In this document: in pieces, positions 35,725 through 44,431 of the stretch | How the letters are laid out: each line of letters opens with the position of its first letter | Position numbering within the stretch: the first letter of the stretch is position 1 | Source: JBCBSK01 sp965250105 | Lineage (GTDB): Bacteria > Pseudomonadota > Alphaproteobacteria > Rhizobiales > Tepidamorphaceae | Direction: 5' to 3' | Assembly: GCA_965250105.1 (NCBI GenBank) | Contig: OZ252290.1 | Location: 248,001-312,000 of the forward strand | Length of the DNA stretch: 64,000 bases | Translations under genes and position numbers: made by a program | The notes under the pieces: generated by a model | The model's database searches: none | Seen by the model: only the letters and a program-made list of their open reading frames with translations | What the model was told of the DNA's origin: nothing

Positions 35725-36146
35725 CCGATGAACCTGTTTTCGGCGCCGAGGAGATCCAGGCGCTCTGCGACGCGTCCCCCTTCATCGCGGCGCTGAAGAT
35801 GGAGGTGACGGCGATCGATCCGGCCGCCGGCATGGTCACCTTCCTGATGCCAATGACGCCGCTCGCCGAGCGCGCCGCCGGTACCAATCAGTTCCATGGC
35901 GGGCCGCTCGCCTCCCTGATCGATGTCGCGGGCGATTTCGCGGTGGCGCTCGCGGTCGGCGGCGGCGTGCCGACGATCGATCTCAGGGTCGATTATCTGC
36001 GCCCCGCCTTCGGGCCCCATGTCGAGGCCCATGCCACCGCGCGCCGGGTCGGGCGCACGGTCGGGATCGCGGATGTCGATGTCACAGGCGCCGACGGCAA
36101 GCTCGTCGCGATCGGGCGCGGCTGCTACAGTGCGAAGATTGGCTAG
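35721..36146 (+). CDS. PaaI-like hotdog thioesterase
   Basis: 141 residues. The hotdog core is visible as FLMPMTPLAERAAGTNQFHGGPLASLIDVAGDFAVALAVGGGVPTIDLRVDYLRPA, with the HGG motif and the helix-start aspartate typical of PaaI/YbgC-type thioesterases. It may release CoA from a stalled thioester formed by the ligase upstream, or cleave a pathway product. The ATG overlaps the RidA stop codon. Confidence 0.9.
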   Translation: MTDEPVFGAEEIQALCDASPFIAALKMEVTAIDPAAGMVTFLMPMTPLAERAAGTNQFHGGPLASLIDVAGDFAVALAVGGGVPTIDLRVDYLRPAFGPHVEAHATARRVGRTVGIADVDVTGADGKLVAIGRGCYSAKIG

Positions 36147-36150
36147 TCCG

Positions 36151-36420
36151 TTATTCTGCGGGCCCCGACATGGCCGCGTTGGCGGCGGCACGGGCGGCAT
36201 TCTTCGGCTTGACCCGGTGCGCGAGCATCTCGTCGTGCAATTGCGTGATCAGGCCACTCCCCGTCTTGGTGAACAGGAACGGCAAAAGGCCATGCATCAG
36301 ACAGGCCAACCCGCCGAGCACCATCCGCCCGCCGAACGAAAACGCCGTCCCCATATGTTCGAAATAGGTCTCGCCGACACTGTCGGGATGGTCGGTGAAC
36401 AGCGTGCGCAAGCGTGCCAT
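36151..36420 (-). CDS. Small DUF6356-like protein
   Basis: 89 residues: MARLRTLFTDHPDSVGETYFEHMG, then a hydrophobic stretch (MVLGGLACLMHGLLPFLF) and KTGSGLITQLHDEMLAHR. The first part matches small alphaproteobacterial proteins placed in DUF6356, whose function is unknown; one membrane-associated helix is likely. The start at 36420 follows GAGGA; a longer in-frame start at 36576 has no support. It ends 4 bases from the convergent thioesterase gene. Confidence 0.8.
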   Translation of the reverse strand: MARLRTLFTDHPDSVGETYFEHMGTAFSFGGRMVLGGLACLMHGLLPFLFTKTGSGLITQLHDEMLAHRVKPKNAARAAANAAMSGPAE

Positions 36421-36579
36421 CTTGTCCTCGCATGAGTTTCTGATCATCGATCGTGCTGAGGACATGAAACTAGCACGCCGGGCGCGCAAATCGGTTTCAA
36501 ACATGCGGCGATCAGGCGAATATAGAGATTCATTTTGCGCGATTTCATCCCAGAAAGGGAATGGTTTTTCAAACACCTT

Positions 36580-37941
36580 CTAACGCGGGCGCAACTCGCG
36601 CGAATCCCTGAAGCGATAAAGTCCGAGCTTGAGCCGCGCCACATGGCGCAGGACGGGCTGAAAGGTGATCGGCGCAATCTCCGAAAAGGGCAACGCGAGA
36701 TCGGCCGCCGGCGCGCCGTCGAGCGCGCGGGCGAATTCGCGGCCGACGGCCACGGACAGCGCGACGCCGCGCCCGTTGCAGCCAGCCCAGGCATAGCCGT
36801 CGGGACCGAGACGATGAAAACGCGGCGTGTAATCGGTCGTCATCCCGATATAGCCGTTCCAGACATGGCTGAACGCGACTTCGCCGATCTGCGGAAAAGC
36901 GGATGACAGACGCTCCGCCACCAGCGCCTTGAGCCGCCTCGCGGCATCGATATCGACCATCAACGCTCCGCCGGTCACGAGGCGACCGTCTCGGTCATAG
37001 CGGAAGAACCGCAGATCGCCATGGGTGTCCGATACCGCCTGACGCCCGGGCAGAACCGACCGGCGGACATTGTCGGTCAGCGGCGTGGTGGCCATCTGCC
37101 AGGACAGGACGGGCACGATCTCGCGCTTGAGGCGCGGATGGAGCGCATCCGTATAGGCGTTGGTGGCGAGCAGCAGGCCACCGGCGGTGACGCGGCCCTT
37201 GGGCGTTTCGACCGTCCATGCCGTGCCGTCATGGGAGATCGCGATAGCCGGCGACCGGGTGAAGATGCGGGCGCCGGCCGTGAGCGCGGCGCCGGCCAGG
37301 CCGCGCGCCAGCGCGAGCGGATTGATCGTGCCGCCCGAGCGCGCCGTCCATCCGCCATGCCAGGCCTCGCTGCCGAGCAACGAGCGCATCGTGTCGCGGT
37401 CGATCAGATCGACCGCCATGCCATGTCGGGTCCATTGCGCGACGCGGCGCTCCGCGATCGCCATCCGGCCCGGCGAATGGGCGGGCTGAAGCCAGCCATT
37501 CTGTTCCGCCTCGCAAGAAATGCCGTGGCGACCGACGAGATCGAAGACAAGATCGGCCGACCCACCAAGCAGGGCGACGAAGCGTTCACCCCGTTCCGGC
37601 CCGAAGCGGGCGACGAGGTCGTCCGGGTCGGGCCGCGTCAGGGTCGGGATCACCTGGCCGTTATTGCGCCCCGACGCGCCGGCGCCGATGTCGTCGGCCT
37701 CGAGCACGGCGACCGATCGGCCGGCCTCGGCGGCATGCAGCGCGCAGGACAATCCGGTGAAGCCAGCGCCGATGATCGCGACATCGGCCCCGACCTCACC
37801 GTCGAGCCGTTCCGTGCGAGGCGGCGGCGGGGCCGTATCGGCCCACAGGGCGCGGCTATCGTCCGAAACGGCGAGCGGGGCGGAATCGGGAGAGACAGAC
37901 ACCGGTTTTCCGTTCGACCTCGCTGCGGCTGACGCATTCAC
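36580..37941 (-). CDS. FAD-dependent amine oxidoreductase (gamma-glutamylputrescine oxidase-like)
   Basis: 453 residues, DAO family. It has LDGEVGADVAIIGAGFTGLSCALHAAEAGRSVAVLEADDIGAGASGRNNGQVIP near the N-terminus, including the ALHAA helix and the GASGRNNG motif of PuuB-like oxidases. KPxHDLRFFRYDRDGRLVTGG-type and GPDGYAWAGCNGRGVALS segments complete the FAD site. It would oxidise a secondary or primary amine, releasing an aldehyde and ammonia or amine. The first ~35 residues are extra and the GTG start at 37941 is uncertain. It stands alone between the DUF6356-like gene and a TRAP operon. Confidence 0.88.
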   Translation of the reverse strand: MNASAAARSNGKPVSVSPDSAPLAVSDDSRALWADTAPPPPRTERLDGEVGADVAIIGAGFTGLSCALHAAEAGRSVAVLEADDIGAGASGRNNGQVIPTLTRPDPDDLVARFGPERGERFVALLGGSADLVFDLVGRHGISCEAEQNGWLQPAHSPGRMAIAERRVAQWTRHGMAVDLIDRDTMRSLLGSEAWHGGWTARSGGTINPLALARGLAGAALTAGARIFTRSPAIAISHDGTAWTVETPKGRVTAGGLLLATNAYTDALHPRLKREIVPVLSWQMATTPLTDNVRRSVLPGRQAVSDTHGDLRFFRYDRDGRLVTGGALMVDIDAARRLKALVAERLSSAFPQIGEVAFSHVWNGYIGMTTDYTPRFHRLGPDGYAWAGCNGRGVALSVAVGREFARALDGAPAADLALPFSEIAPITFQPVLRHVARLKLGLYRFRDSRELRPR

Positions 37942-38063
37942 CGCGTGTCATCTAACAGCATCGCGCGGCGGGCGGAAAGCGCCGGGTTCCACGCTGCGAG
38001 TCACGTCGGTCGGGAGACGGCGCGCTGACGGACCGCCTGGCCCGTCGATGCCGGTAAAACCGT

Positions 38064-39632
38064 CTACGATCCATAGAGATAGAGCGGCAGCCAAGTCCCT
38101 ATTTCGGGCACGGCGGCGAGCGTGATCAGCGCGAAGATCTGGATGACGATGAACGGCACGACGCCGCGATACATCGCTTGCGTCGGGATCTCCGGTGGCG
38201 TCACGCCTCTCAGGAAGAACAGGGCGAAGCCGAAAGGCGGCGTCAGAAAGGAGGTTTGCAAGTTGACCGCGATCATGACGCCGAGCCAGACCGGATCGGC
38301 GCCCATGATGATCAGCGCCGGGCAGACGATCGGCACGATGATGAAGATGATTTCCAGGAAATCGAGGAAGAACCCCATCACGAACATCAAGAGCATGGTG
38401 AAGACCATGGCGCCGAACAGCCCGCCCGGCAGCGCCTCCAGGAAGCCGTGTACGGTCTCTTCGCCGCCGAAGCCGCGAAAGGTCAGCGAAAACAGGCTGG
38501 CGCCGATCAGGACGGCGAAGACCATCGCCGTGATCCGCGCCGTCCGATAGACGACATCGTTCAGCGTCCGGTCCGCGAAGGTCACCAGAATGGCGGCAAG
38601 GCAGATCAGGAGCAGGAAGCCCGACAGCGCGAAGGAGAGATAGGTCGCCGCCAGATCAACGGGGGCGACGACGTCGCGGTTGAGCCTGAGATCGAAAGCC
38701 TGATTGAGGACGATGAGCAGTATGGCCGCGACGACGCCCGCCACGAACAACGCCGTCCAGCCGGGCTTCTTGCGCGCCGCGGCGAGCAGGGTCGCGCCGA
38801 TGGCACCGACGCCGGCCGCCTCGGTCGGGGTGGCGATACCACCGAGGATCGAGCCGAGAACCGCGACGATCAGCATGATCGGCGCGAACAAGGCACGCGC
38901 CAGCAGCCGCAAGCGGGGCTCGTCGGAGACGAACGCATCGGGCGGCAACGCCGGGACACGTTCCGGCTGACGCCGGGAGACGATGAAGGCATAGGCGAGA
39001 TAGAGGCCGACCAGCATCAGGCCGGGCAGCAGGCTCCCGGCGAAGAGTTCGCCGACACCGACCGATTTGCCGGTCAGGTTCCCGGTCGACAGATTGGCCT
39101 GCTGGTTGGCGTAGGTCAGGATGTCGCCGAGAAAGACCAGCACGATCGATGGCGGGATCACCTGCCCCAGCGTGCCGGCCGCGCAGATCGCGCCGGTGGC
39201 GAGGCGAGGATCGTAGCCATGGCGCATCATCACCGGCAGCGACAACAGGCCCATGGTCACGACCGTCGCGCCGACGATGCCGGTCGAGGCCGCCATCAGC
39301 GCGCCGACGACGATCACCGAGAACAGCAATCCGCCAGGCGTGCCGCGAAACAGCGATGCCATCGAGGTCAAGAGGTCCTCGGCGACCTTGGACCGTTCGA
39401 GCATCAGCCCCATGAAGATGAACAGGGGTGCCGCGACGACCACCTCGTTCGACATGATGCCGAACATCCGCTGCGGGAAGAAGTTGAGCTGGGCGAGATT
39501 GAACACGCCAAGCATGCCGCCGATCGTCGCGAAGATCAGCGCGACGCCGGCAAGGGTGAAGGCGACAGGAAAGCCGATCATCAACAGCCCGCAGACCGTG
39601 ATGAACATCAGGATGTCGAGGACTTCCGCCAT
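38064..39632 (-). CDS. dctM: TRAP transporter large membrane subunit, DctM family (long form)
   Basis: 522 residues, about 80 more than a usual DctM. Core motifs are VAPLFIFMGLMLERSKVAEDLLTSM, ALMAASTGIVGATVVTMGLLSLPVMMRHGYDPRL and LQTSFLTPPFGFALFFLRGVTPPEI. The extra segment (about 285-380, with VAAILLIVLNQAFDLRLNRD and two more hydrophobic stretches) is typical of large subunits of TakP-type 2-oxo-acid systems. It is 6 bases after dctQ and last in its operon. Confidence 0.93.
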   Translation of the reverse strand: MAEVLDILMFITVCGLLMIGFPVAFTLAGVALIFATIGGMLGVFNLAQLNFFPQRMFGIMSNEVVVAAPLFIFMGLMLERSKVAEDLLTSMASLFRGTPGGLLFSVIVVGALMAASTGIVGATVVTMGLLSLPVMMRHGYDPRLATGAICAAGTLGQVIPPSIVLVFLGDILTYANQQANLSTGNLTGKSVGVGELFAGSLLPGLMLVGLYLAYAFIVSRRQPERVPALPPDAFVSDEPRLRLLARALFAPIMLIVAVLGSILGGIATPTEAAGVGAIGATLLAAARKKPGWTALFVAGVVAAILLIVLNQAFDLRLNRDVVAPVDLAATYLSFALSGFLLLICLAAILVTFADRTLNDVVYRTARITAMVFAVLIGASLFSLTFRGFGGEETVHGFLEALPGGLFGAMVFTMLLMFVMGFFLDFLEIIFIIVPIVCPALIIMGADPVWLGVMIAVNLQTSFLTPPFGFALFFLRGVTPPEIPTQAMYRGVVPFIVIQIFALITLAAVPEIGTWLPLYLYGS

Positions 39633-39638
39633 GCCGGA

Positions 39639-40178
39639 TCAGGTGTCCTGGCGCCAGCGGCCGTAAGCGACGGCACCGGAGAGTTCCAGCAGGCGCTTGA
39701 GAACCAGCGACACGGCCTGGACGGCCAAGACGACGACGAAGACGAGAATGAAGGTCTTCAGGATATAGATGCCCTGGATGCCGCTGACCTCGTGGGATCC
39801 TTCCCCGAGCCGCCAGGAGCGCTCGACATAGGGCAGGCCGCGTTCCCAGATCAGCCACAGAACGGGCGCGAGCAGGAAGATGCAGCCGAAGATGTCGATC
39901 AGCGCCCGCACGCGCGGGCTCGCGGCACGATAGACGATGTCGATCCTGACATGATCATCGGTCAACAGCGCCCAGCCGGCGGCGGCCGTCAGCACCATCG
40001 CAAACGCATAGAGCACGGATTCGTAGAAAACGACGATGCTGACGCCGTAGAGATAGCGCAACAGCACATTGACGAACGTCATCGCTACCATGAACAGCGT
40101 CAGCCAGGCGAACACCTTGCCGAACACCACCGTGGCGGCGTCGAGCACGCGGATCAGAAGGAGTGCCGCGCCGACCAT
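39639..40178 (-). CDS. dctQ: TRAP transporter small membrane subunit, DctQ family
   Basis: 179 residues with four or five membrane helices (AWLTLFMVAMTFVNVLLRYLYG, VLYAFAMVLTAAAGWALL, VRALIDIFGCIFLLAPVLWLIW, IYILKTFILVFVVVLAVQAVSLVL). DDHVRIDIVYR is the conserved DctQ cytoplasmic loop, and GSHEVSGIQGIY resembles small subunits from 2-oxo-acid TRAP systems. A hairpin separates it from the upstream dctP. Confidence 0.9.
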   Translation of the reverse strand: MVGAALLLIRVLDAATVVFGKVFAWLTLFMVAMTFVNVLLRYLYGVSIVVFYESVLYAFAMVLTAAAGWALLTDDHVRIDIVYRAASPRVRALIDIFGCIFLLAPVLWLIWERGLPYVERSWRLGEGSHEVSGIQGIYILKTFILVFVVVLAVQAVSLVLKRLLELSGAVAYGRWRQDT

Positions 40179-40216
40179 TCCGGTCCCGCCCCTCGCAAGC
40201 TGGTCAGGATGAGGAT

Positions 40217-40241
40217 GGCCGACGGACCGCGTCCGCCGGCC
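40217..40241 (-). promoter_or_regulatory. GC hairpin between dctP and dctQ
   Basis: An 11-base arm (40217-40227) pairs with 40231-40241 around a 3-base loop with one mismatch. It occupies the 86-bp gap between the binding-protein and small-subunit genes, as in the other two TRAP operons here. No T-run follows, so a stabiliser or partial terminator is more likely than a full stop. Confidence 0.5.
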
Positions 40242-40264
40242 GATGACAGAGGAAACCGAAGACG

Positions 40265-41371
40265 TTACGGGTTCAAGGCGATCCGGCGCGCATTGTAAAG
40301 TGGCCAGTCGACGGCCACGGAATAGGCGACCGCCTCATCGCGCCAGGGCTTCCAGCTTTCGTAGATCTTGTTGGCATAGGGCACATCGCTGTCGCCCAGT
40401 TCGGCCGTGACTTCCTGTGCCGCCGCCGACAGCGCCTTGATGACATCATCGGGATAGGTCCGGATGTCGACATTGTCCTCTTCAACGAGTTGCTTGAGGA
40501 ACTGCGCGTTGTACCAGGGCCATTCCGCCAGATTGACCGCATTGGCGGCAGCCGCGGCCCGTTCCATGATCTTCTTGTCAGTCTCGGACAGGCTGTCGAA
40601 CAGATCGGCATTGATGCCGATCTCACCGGCCGAGTTCGGCTCCTGCCAGCCCGGCGTGTAGTAATATTTCGCGTGCTGTTGAAAGCCGTTGGCGGAATCG
40701 AGCCAGGCACAGCAAAGCTCGGTCGCATCGATCGTGCCGGCCTGAAGGGCCTGGAAGATCTCCTGCGGCGCCAGCATGACGGCGCTCGCCCCGACCCGGC
40801 GCATGGTCTCGCCGCCCAGTCCCGGATTGCGCATGGTGATCCCGCGGAAATCGTCGAGATTGTTGATCTCGGCATTGAACCAACCGGCCATCTGCACCCC
40901 GGTATGCCCGCATGTATAGGGCACGAGATTGAACAGGTCGCGATAGGCTTCCTGCTGCAGCGCCTGGCCGTCGCCATGATACATCCAGGCACAGTGTTCG
41001 AGCGCCGTGAGGCCGAACGGGATGACGCTGAAGAAGGTCGCCGCCGGCCATTTGGAGACCAGAAAGAGCGCCGGGCCGTGATAGAGGTCGGCCGCGCCTG
41101 ATCCGACGGCATCGAAGATCTCGAACGTGCCGACAAGTTCACCGGCCGCATTCACCTTGACGGTGATGTTGCCGCCGCTCAGTTCCTCGACATATTGCGC
41201 GTAGTTATAGGCGATCGACGCGAGGCCGGGAAAGTTGTGCGGCCAAGCCATGACCATGTTGAGCTGGCGCTTGCCTTGCGCGATGGCCGGACGGGGAAAG
41301 GCGCTTGCCGTCGCCACGGCGCCAGCCGCGCCGGCGAACAAAGATCCCTTGAGAAATGACCGACGTTCCAT
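40265..41371 (-). CDS. dctP: TRAP transporter solute-binding protein, TakP-like, Tat-exported
   Basis: 368 residues. A twin-arginine leader (MERRSFLKGSLFAGAAGAVATAS) precedes the mature protein. Segments such as GAADLYHGPALFLVSKWPAATFFSVIPFGL, GVQMAGWFNAEINNLDDFRGITMRNPGLGGE, and ATELCCAWLDSANGF..YYTPGWQEP follow the pattern of 2-oxo-acid-binding TakP proteins; ligand assignment is inference. AAGGAGG stands about 9 bases before ATG 41371; the longer frame to 41464 is unlikely. Two TetR-type palindromes lie upstream (41551 and 41649), so it probably belongs to the TetR regulon shared with the divergent aldolase gene. Confidence 0.9.
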   Translation of the reverse strand: MERRSFLKGSLFAGAAGAVATASAFPRPAIAQGKRQLNMVMAWPHNFPGLASIAYNYAQYVEELSGGNITVKVNAAGELVGTFEIFDAVGSGAADLYHGPALFLVSKWPAATFFSVIPFGLTALEHCAWMYHGDGQALQQEAYRDLFNLVPYTCGHTGVQMAGWFNAEINNLDDFRGITMRNPGLGGETMRRVGASAVMLAPQEIFQALQAGTIDATELCCAWLDSANGFQQHAKYYYTPGWQEPNSAGEIGINADLFDSLSETDKKIMERAAAAANAVNLAEWPWYNAQFLKQLVEEDNVDIRTYPDDVIKALSAAAQEVTAELGDSDVPYANKIYESWKPWRDEAVAYSVAVDWPLYNARRIALNP

Positions 41372-41550
41372 CTTTCGCTTCCTCCTTATTCCAGGGCTGT
41401 TCCCCGGTTCGTTCGCGCCTTCTTCTTTTGCGCTGTCATCCGTTGCGGCGCCAGCCCGCGCCATTGCAGCCTGATCCGCCTCCAGGCTTGCGCGATTGGC
41501 GGGGGCGGGACAATCCGCAGGCTGGTTGTCTGCTGCTTCTCCGTCAGCTT

Positions 41551-41568
41551 ACCGAACAAACATTTGGT
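41551..41568. promoter_or_regulatory. TetR-type operator candidate, ACCGAAC..TTTGGT
   Basis: ACCGAACAAACATTTGGT matches 14 of 18 positions of ACCAAACGATCGTTTGGT, the family seen at 41649, 44303 and 57462. It lies 180 bp upstream of the TakP-like gene. The four mismatches make it the weakest of the four sites. Confidence 0.5.
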
Positions 41569-41648
41569 AGATAATTCTGCCTTGGCTTTGGCGAATGTGC
41601 AACAGAGCTTTTGCCTTGACGTCCCGGCAGTGCCGCGCGACAGTTCTA

Positions 41649-41664
41649 CCAAACGATCGTTTGG
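41649..41664. promoter_or_regulatory. Perfect 16-bp palindrome CCAAACGATCGTTTGG (TetR-type operator)
   Basis: CCAAACGATCGTTTGG is self-complementary over all 16 bases. It lies in the 433-bp gap (41372-41804) between the divergent TakP-like and aldolase genes, which holds no coding sequence. The same motif is found beside the TetR gene itself (44303), which supports binding by that protein. Confidence 0.7.
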
Positions 41665-41804
41665 CTGAAATCAACCGGTCATGACCGGACCGGGCGCGAT
41701 CGGCGACCGGCGCGGCACGGCTGTTTCGTAAGCCCGGCTGTCCCGCACCGGTCGCCGGCCAGACGCCACACCGTCACCGGGAACGGATATCGAGGGAGGG
41801 AAAT

Positions 41805-42584
41805 GTGGCACAGGCTCTCGCATCGGTCGACGATACGTCCCGTCCGAGCGGATTTTCGGAAACCGAATGGGCGGTGCGCCTAGATCTCGCGGCCTGCTAC
41901 CGGATGGTCGCCCATTTCGGCCTCGACGATCTGATCTACACCCATATCTCGGCGCGCGTGCCCGGCCCCGACGAGCACTTCCTGATCAATCCGTTTGGGC
42001 TCTTATACGAAGAAGTCAGCGCCTCGAACCTGGTCAAGGTCGACCTCGCCGGCAACGTGCTCGACGAAACGGACTGGGAGATCAACCCCGCCGGCTTCGT
42101 GATCCATAGCTGCGTCCACGCGGCGCGTCCCGAGTTGAGCTGCGTGATCCACACGCACACGGTCGCCGGAACGGCCGTCTCGGCGCAGGAGGAAGGGCTG
42201 CTGCCGCTGACCCAGACGGCGCTCCTCTACAAGGACCTGATCGGCTACCACACCTATGAAGGACTGGCGCTCGATCTGGCCGAACAGAAGCGCCTGCTTG
42301 CCGATCTCGGCGATCACAAGCAGCTCCTGATCCTACGCAATCATGGCCTGCTATCGGCTGGCAGAACGATCCCCGAAGCCTTCATCATGATGTATTATCT
42401 CGAGCAGGCCTGCCGCATGCAGATTGCCGCCCAAGCCGGCAACGACCTGCATCTGCCGAGCCGTCAAGTTCAGGATCTCGCCCACAAACAGGCCATGACG
42501 GGTCTCGGAAAGGCGCTCGGCTCGCGCGAGTTCGCCGCCCTCAAGCGGAAGCTTGATCGGGAACAGCCGGATTACCGGAACTAG
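41805..42584 (+). CDS. Class II aldolase/adducin-family protein
   Basis: 259 residues. The zinc-ligand histidines appear in IHTHTVAG (HxH) and later in LRNHGLLSAG. FLINPFGLLYEEVSASNLVKVDLAGNVLD is a standard family segment. Members include fuculose-phosphate aldolase, decarboxylases of 3-hydroxy acids, and many unassigned proteins that accompany catabolic operons. The frame begins at GTG 41805 because GGGAGGG lies 4 bases upstream. It shares its promoter gap with the TakP-like TRAP operon and so is probably co-regulated by TetR. Confidence 0.9.
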   Translation: MAQALASVDDTSRPSGFSETEWAVRLDLAACYRMVAHFGLDDLIYTHISARVPGPDEHFLINPFGLLYEEVSASNLVKVDLAGNVLDETDWEINPAGFVIHSCVHAARPELSCVIHTHTVAGTAVSAQEEGLLPLTQTALLYKDLIGYHTYEGLALDLAEQKRLLADLGDHKQLLILRNHGLLSAGRTIPEAFIMMYYLEQACRMQIAAQAGNDLHLPSRQVQDLAHKQAMTGLGKALGSREFAALKRKLDREQPDYRN

Positions 42585-42592
42585 AGCATCCG

Positions 42593-42619
42593 GTGTTTTG
42601 ATTGACCTGATCAAAACAC
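42593..42619. repeat. AT-rich 10-bp inverted repeat in an intergenic mosaic element
   Basis: GTGTTTTGAT (42593-42602) and ATCAAAACAC (42610-42619) form a perfect stem with a 7-base loop. The wider element (about 42583-42655, beginning and ending near TAGAGCA) resembles short intergenic repeats common in rhizobial-type genomes. It lies between convergent genes and may also act as a weak bidirectional terminator. Confidence 0.5.
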
Positions 42620-42689
42620 AGAAAGGCGTTCTATTCCAAAGCGTTAGAGCAGCTTTTCTGAATCCTTCACGGCGCAGGTCGCTCTAGGC

Positions 42690-43613
42690 TCAGTCCGATC
42701 GGCCATCGACCGATGGCGCGAGCAGCGCATAGCAGGTCGACAGCATCGGTGTTGGTATGCCGAGTTCGGCTCCATCTCGAACGATCGCGCCGGCCAGGGT
42801 TTCGAGTTCGAGCCTGCGGCCCCGCTCGAGGTCTTCGAGCATCGAGCCGCGCGTCCGGCGGTCCGCCTTTTCAAGGGTAAAGGCCAGATTCTCATCGACC
42901 ACATCATCGGGAAGGTCGACGCCCTTGGCTTGCGCCACCGCCACCGCTTCGTGCATGCCCGCGATATAGAGCGCACGGCTGGCGGGCGGGTCGATCCAGC
43001 CGCCGAGTTCAAGCCGCGTGAGCGCCGACATCACGCTGAACGGCGCGAGCATCACGAGTTTGCGCCAGCAATGGACACGCGGATCGGCGACCGCATCAAG
43101 CGTTATCCGCGCGTTTGATCCGAGCGCGACAAGCCGGTCCACGGTATCTTGGCTCTTAGGATCCAGCGCACCGAAGACGAACCGGTCGATCGGGCCGGTA
43201 TGCCGGATGACACCCGGTGCGTCGATGACGGCGGGCACATAGGTCACGCCGGCCAGAACGCGCTCGGCGCCATAGGTCTCCGCCAGAAGATCGACGCCGG
43301 CGAGGCCGTTCTGAAACGACACGATACGGGTCTCGGGTCCAACCAGCGGCGCGATCGCCTCCGCGGCGGTCGCATTGTCATAGCCCTTGACTGTGAAGAC
43401 GACGAGGTCGGCTGGCGCCATGTCCGCTGGCGCGTCGCTGGCCGCGACCGCGACCGTGCCATCGCCCTGCTGCGATTTAAGGGTCAGTCCTCCGGCGCGA
43501 ATGGCATCGAGATGGTGCCCGCGCGCGATGACGCCGACATCGGCGCCCGCTTCCGCCATGCGGCACGCGAAGAACCCGCCTATCCCGCCCGTCCCCATCA
43601 CGACGATCCGCAT
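42690..43613 (-). CDS. Ketopantoate-reductase-family (ApbA/PanE-like) dehydrogenase
   Basis: 307 residues. The N-terminal Rossmann motif is VVMGTGGIGGFFACRMAEAGADVGVIARG. The N-terminal domain ends near VLAGVTYVPAVIDAPGVIRHTG, and the C-terminal helical domain contains CWRKLVMLAPFSVMSALTRLELGGW, where the catalytic lysine of PanE is found (K of WRKL). In a catabolic operon it more likely acts on a 2-oxo or 2-hydroxy acid than in pantothenate synthesis. It starts 3 bases after the TetR gene, so both are on one transcript. Confidence 0.9.
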   Translation of the reverse strand: MRIVVMGTGGIGGFFACRMAEAGADVGVIARGHHLDAIRAGGLTLKSQQGDGTVAVAASDAPADMAPADLVVFTVKGYDNATAAEAIAPLVGPETRIVSFQNGLAGVDLLAETYGAERVLAGVTYVPAVIDAPGVIRHTGPIDRFVFGALDPKSQDTVDRLVALGSNARITLDAVADPRVHCWRKLVMLAPFSVMSALTRLELGGWIDPPASRALYIAGMHEAVAVAQAKGVDLPDDVVDENLAFTLEKADRRTRGSMLEDLERGRRLELETLAGAIVRDGAELGIPTPMLSTCYALLAPSVDGRSD

Positions 43614-43616
43614 GGC

Positions 43617-44225
43617 CTAGACCTCGCAGCGATGACGCAGCATGGCGACGAAGGCCCGTGCGAGTTGTGCCGGGCTTTGCCGTCCTTGCGGGCGATACCA
43701 CACCGGCGACCAGTTCACGGCGCCGAGCAGCATCAGCCGGAACAGCCTGTCATCGACCGTGTCCGGAAGATCGAGATCGCGCACCAGAGCCGCGAATTTT
43801 TCCTCATAGGCGTTTCGCTGCGCGATGAGCCGTTCGTTTAGTTCGCCACGCCCTTCCGGAAAATCCGGCGACACGATCGCCACGGTGTCGGTGGTTTCGA
43901 GCATCGCTTCGAGATGCGCCCGCGTCGCCGCTTCGAGGCGGTCCCAAGGATCCCTTTCGGAGGCAATGGCATCATCGACAGCGCGGTTGATCGAGGCCAC
44001 CGCCTGGGCATGCACCTCGACGAACAACTCCTCCTTGGAGGGGAAATGATAGTAAAGCGAGCCGGGCAGCATGCCGACGGCGGCCGCGATATCGCGCATC
44101 GACGTTCCCTCATAGCCGCGCTTGGCGATGAGACGCGCCGCGGCGGCCACGAGATCGGCGCGGCGATTGCCGGGTTGCCTGCGGTCGGCCTTCGCCGTCT
44201 CGGCCGTTGCCTCGCTATCTCCCAT
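43617..44225 (-). CDS. TetR-family transcriptional repressor
   Basis: 202 residues. The DNA-binding region is ADLVAAAARLIAKRGYEGTSMRDIAAAVGMLPGSLYYHFPSKEELFVEVH (about 22-72), typical of acyl-CoA-responsive TetR proteins (PaaR/FadR-like). The C-terminal domain would bind the inducer, plausibly a CoA thioester. It is divergent from the P450 gene, and a near-perfect palindrome (44303-44322) lies between them. The same palindrome recurs near the TRAP operons at both ends of the cluster, so it likely controls the whole 40-57 kb region. Confidence 0.93.
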   Translation of the reverse strand: MGDSEATAETAKADRRQPGNRRADLVAAAARLIAKRGYEGTSMRDIAAAVGMLPGSLYYHFPSKEELFVEVHAQAVASINRAVDDAIASERDPWDRLEAATRAHLEAMLETTDTVAIVSPDFPEGRGELNERLIAQRNAYEEKFAALVRDLDLPDTVDDRLFRLMLLGAVNWSPVWYRPQGRQSPAQLARAFVAMLRHRCEV

Positions 44226-44302
44226 ATCTTCCCCCCGCTGCCACCATCGTGTTCGCGCTTAGCGTCTTGGGATCTTCACCCGCCACGCGCATCATGTTAG
44301 TC

Positions 44303-44322
44303 TACCAAACGATTGTTTGGTA
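44303..44322. promoter_or_regulatory. TetR-type operator between tetR and the P450 gene
   Basis: TACCAAAC (44303-44310) and GTTTGGTA (44315-44322) form perfect arms around GATT. The location between the divergent TetR and P450 genes is the usual autoregulatory position for TetR proteins. The core matches the sites at 41649 and 57462. Confidence 0.75.
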
Positions 44323-44431
44323 ACATTGCCGATCCACGGGCGCGTCGTCCAGCATCCGGCATATATCAATTCGACCTCACGCGACGCGGTCAGTCAGTGC
44401 CCGCCGGACGCGCCCCCCATGGGAGACGGGA

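Noticed and set aside
38178..40298. A 706-codon open frame on the plus strand
   Set aside because: It is antisense to TRAP dctM and dctQ. The Asp/Arg/Gln-rich composition mirrors membrane-protein codons read backwards.
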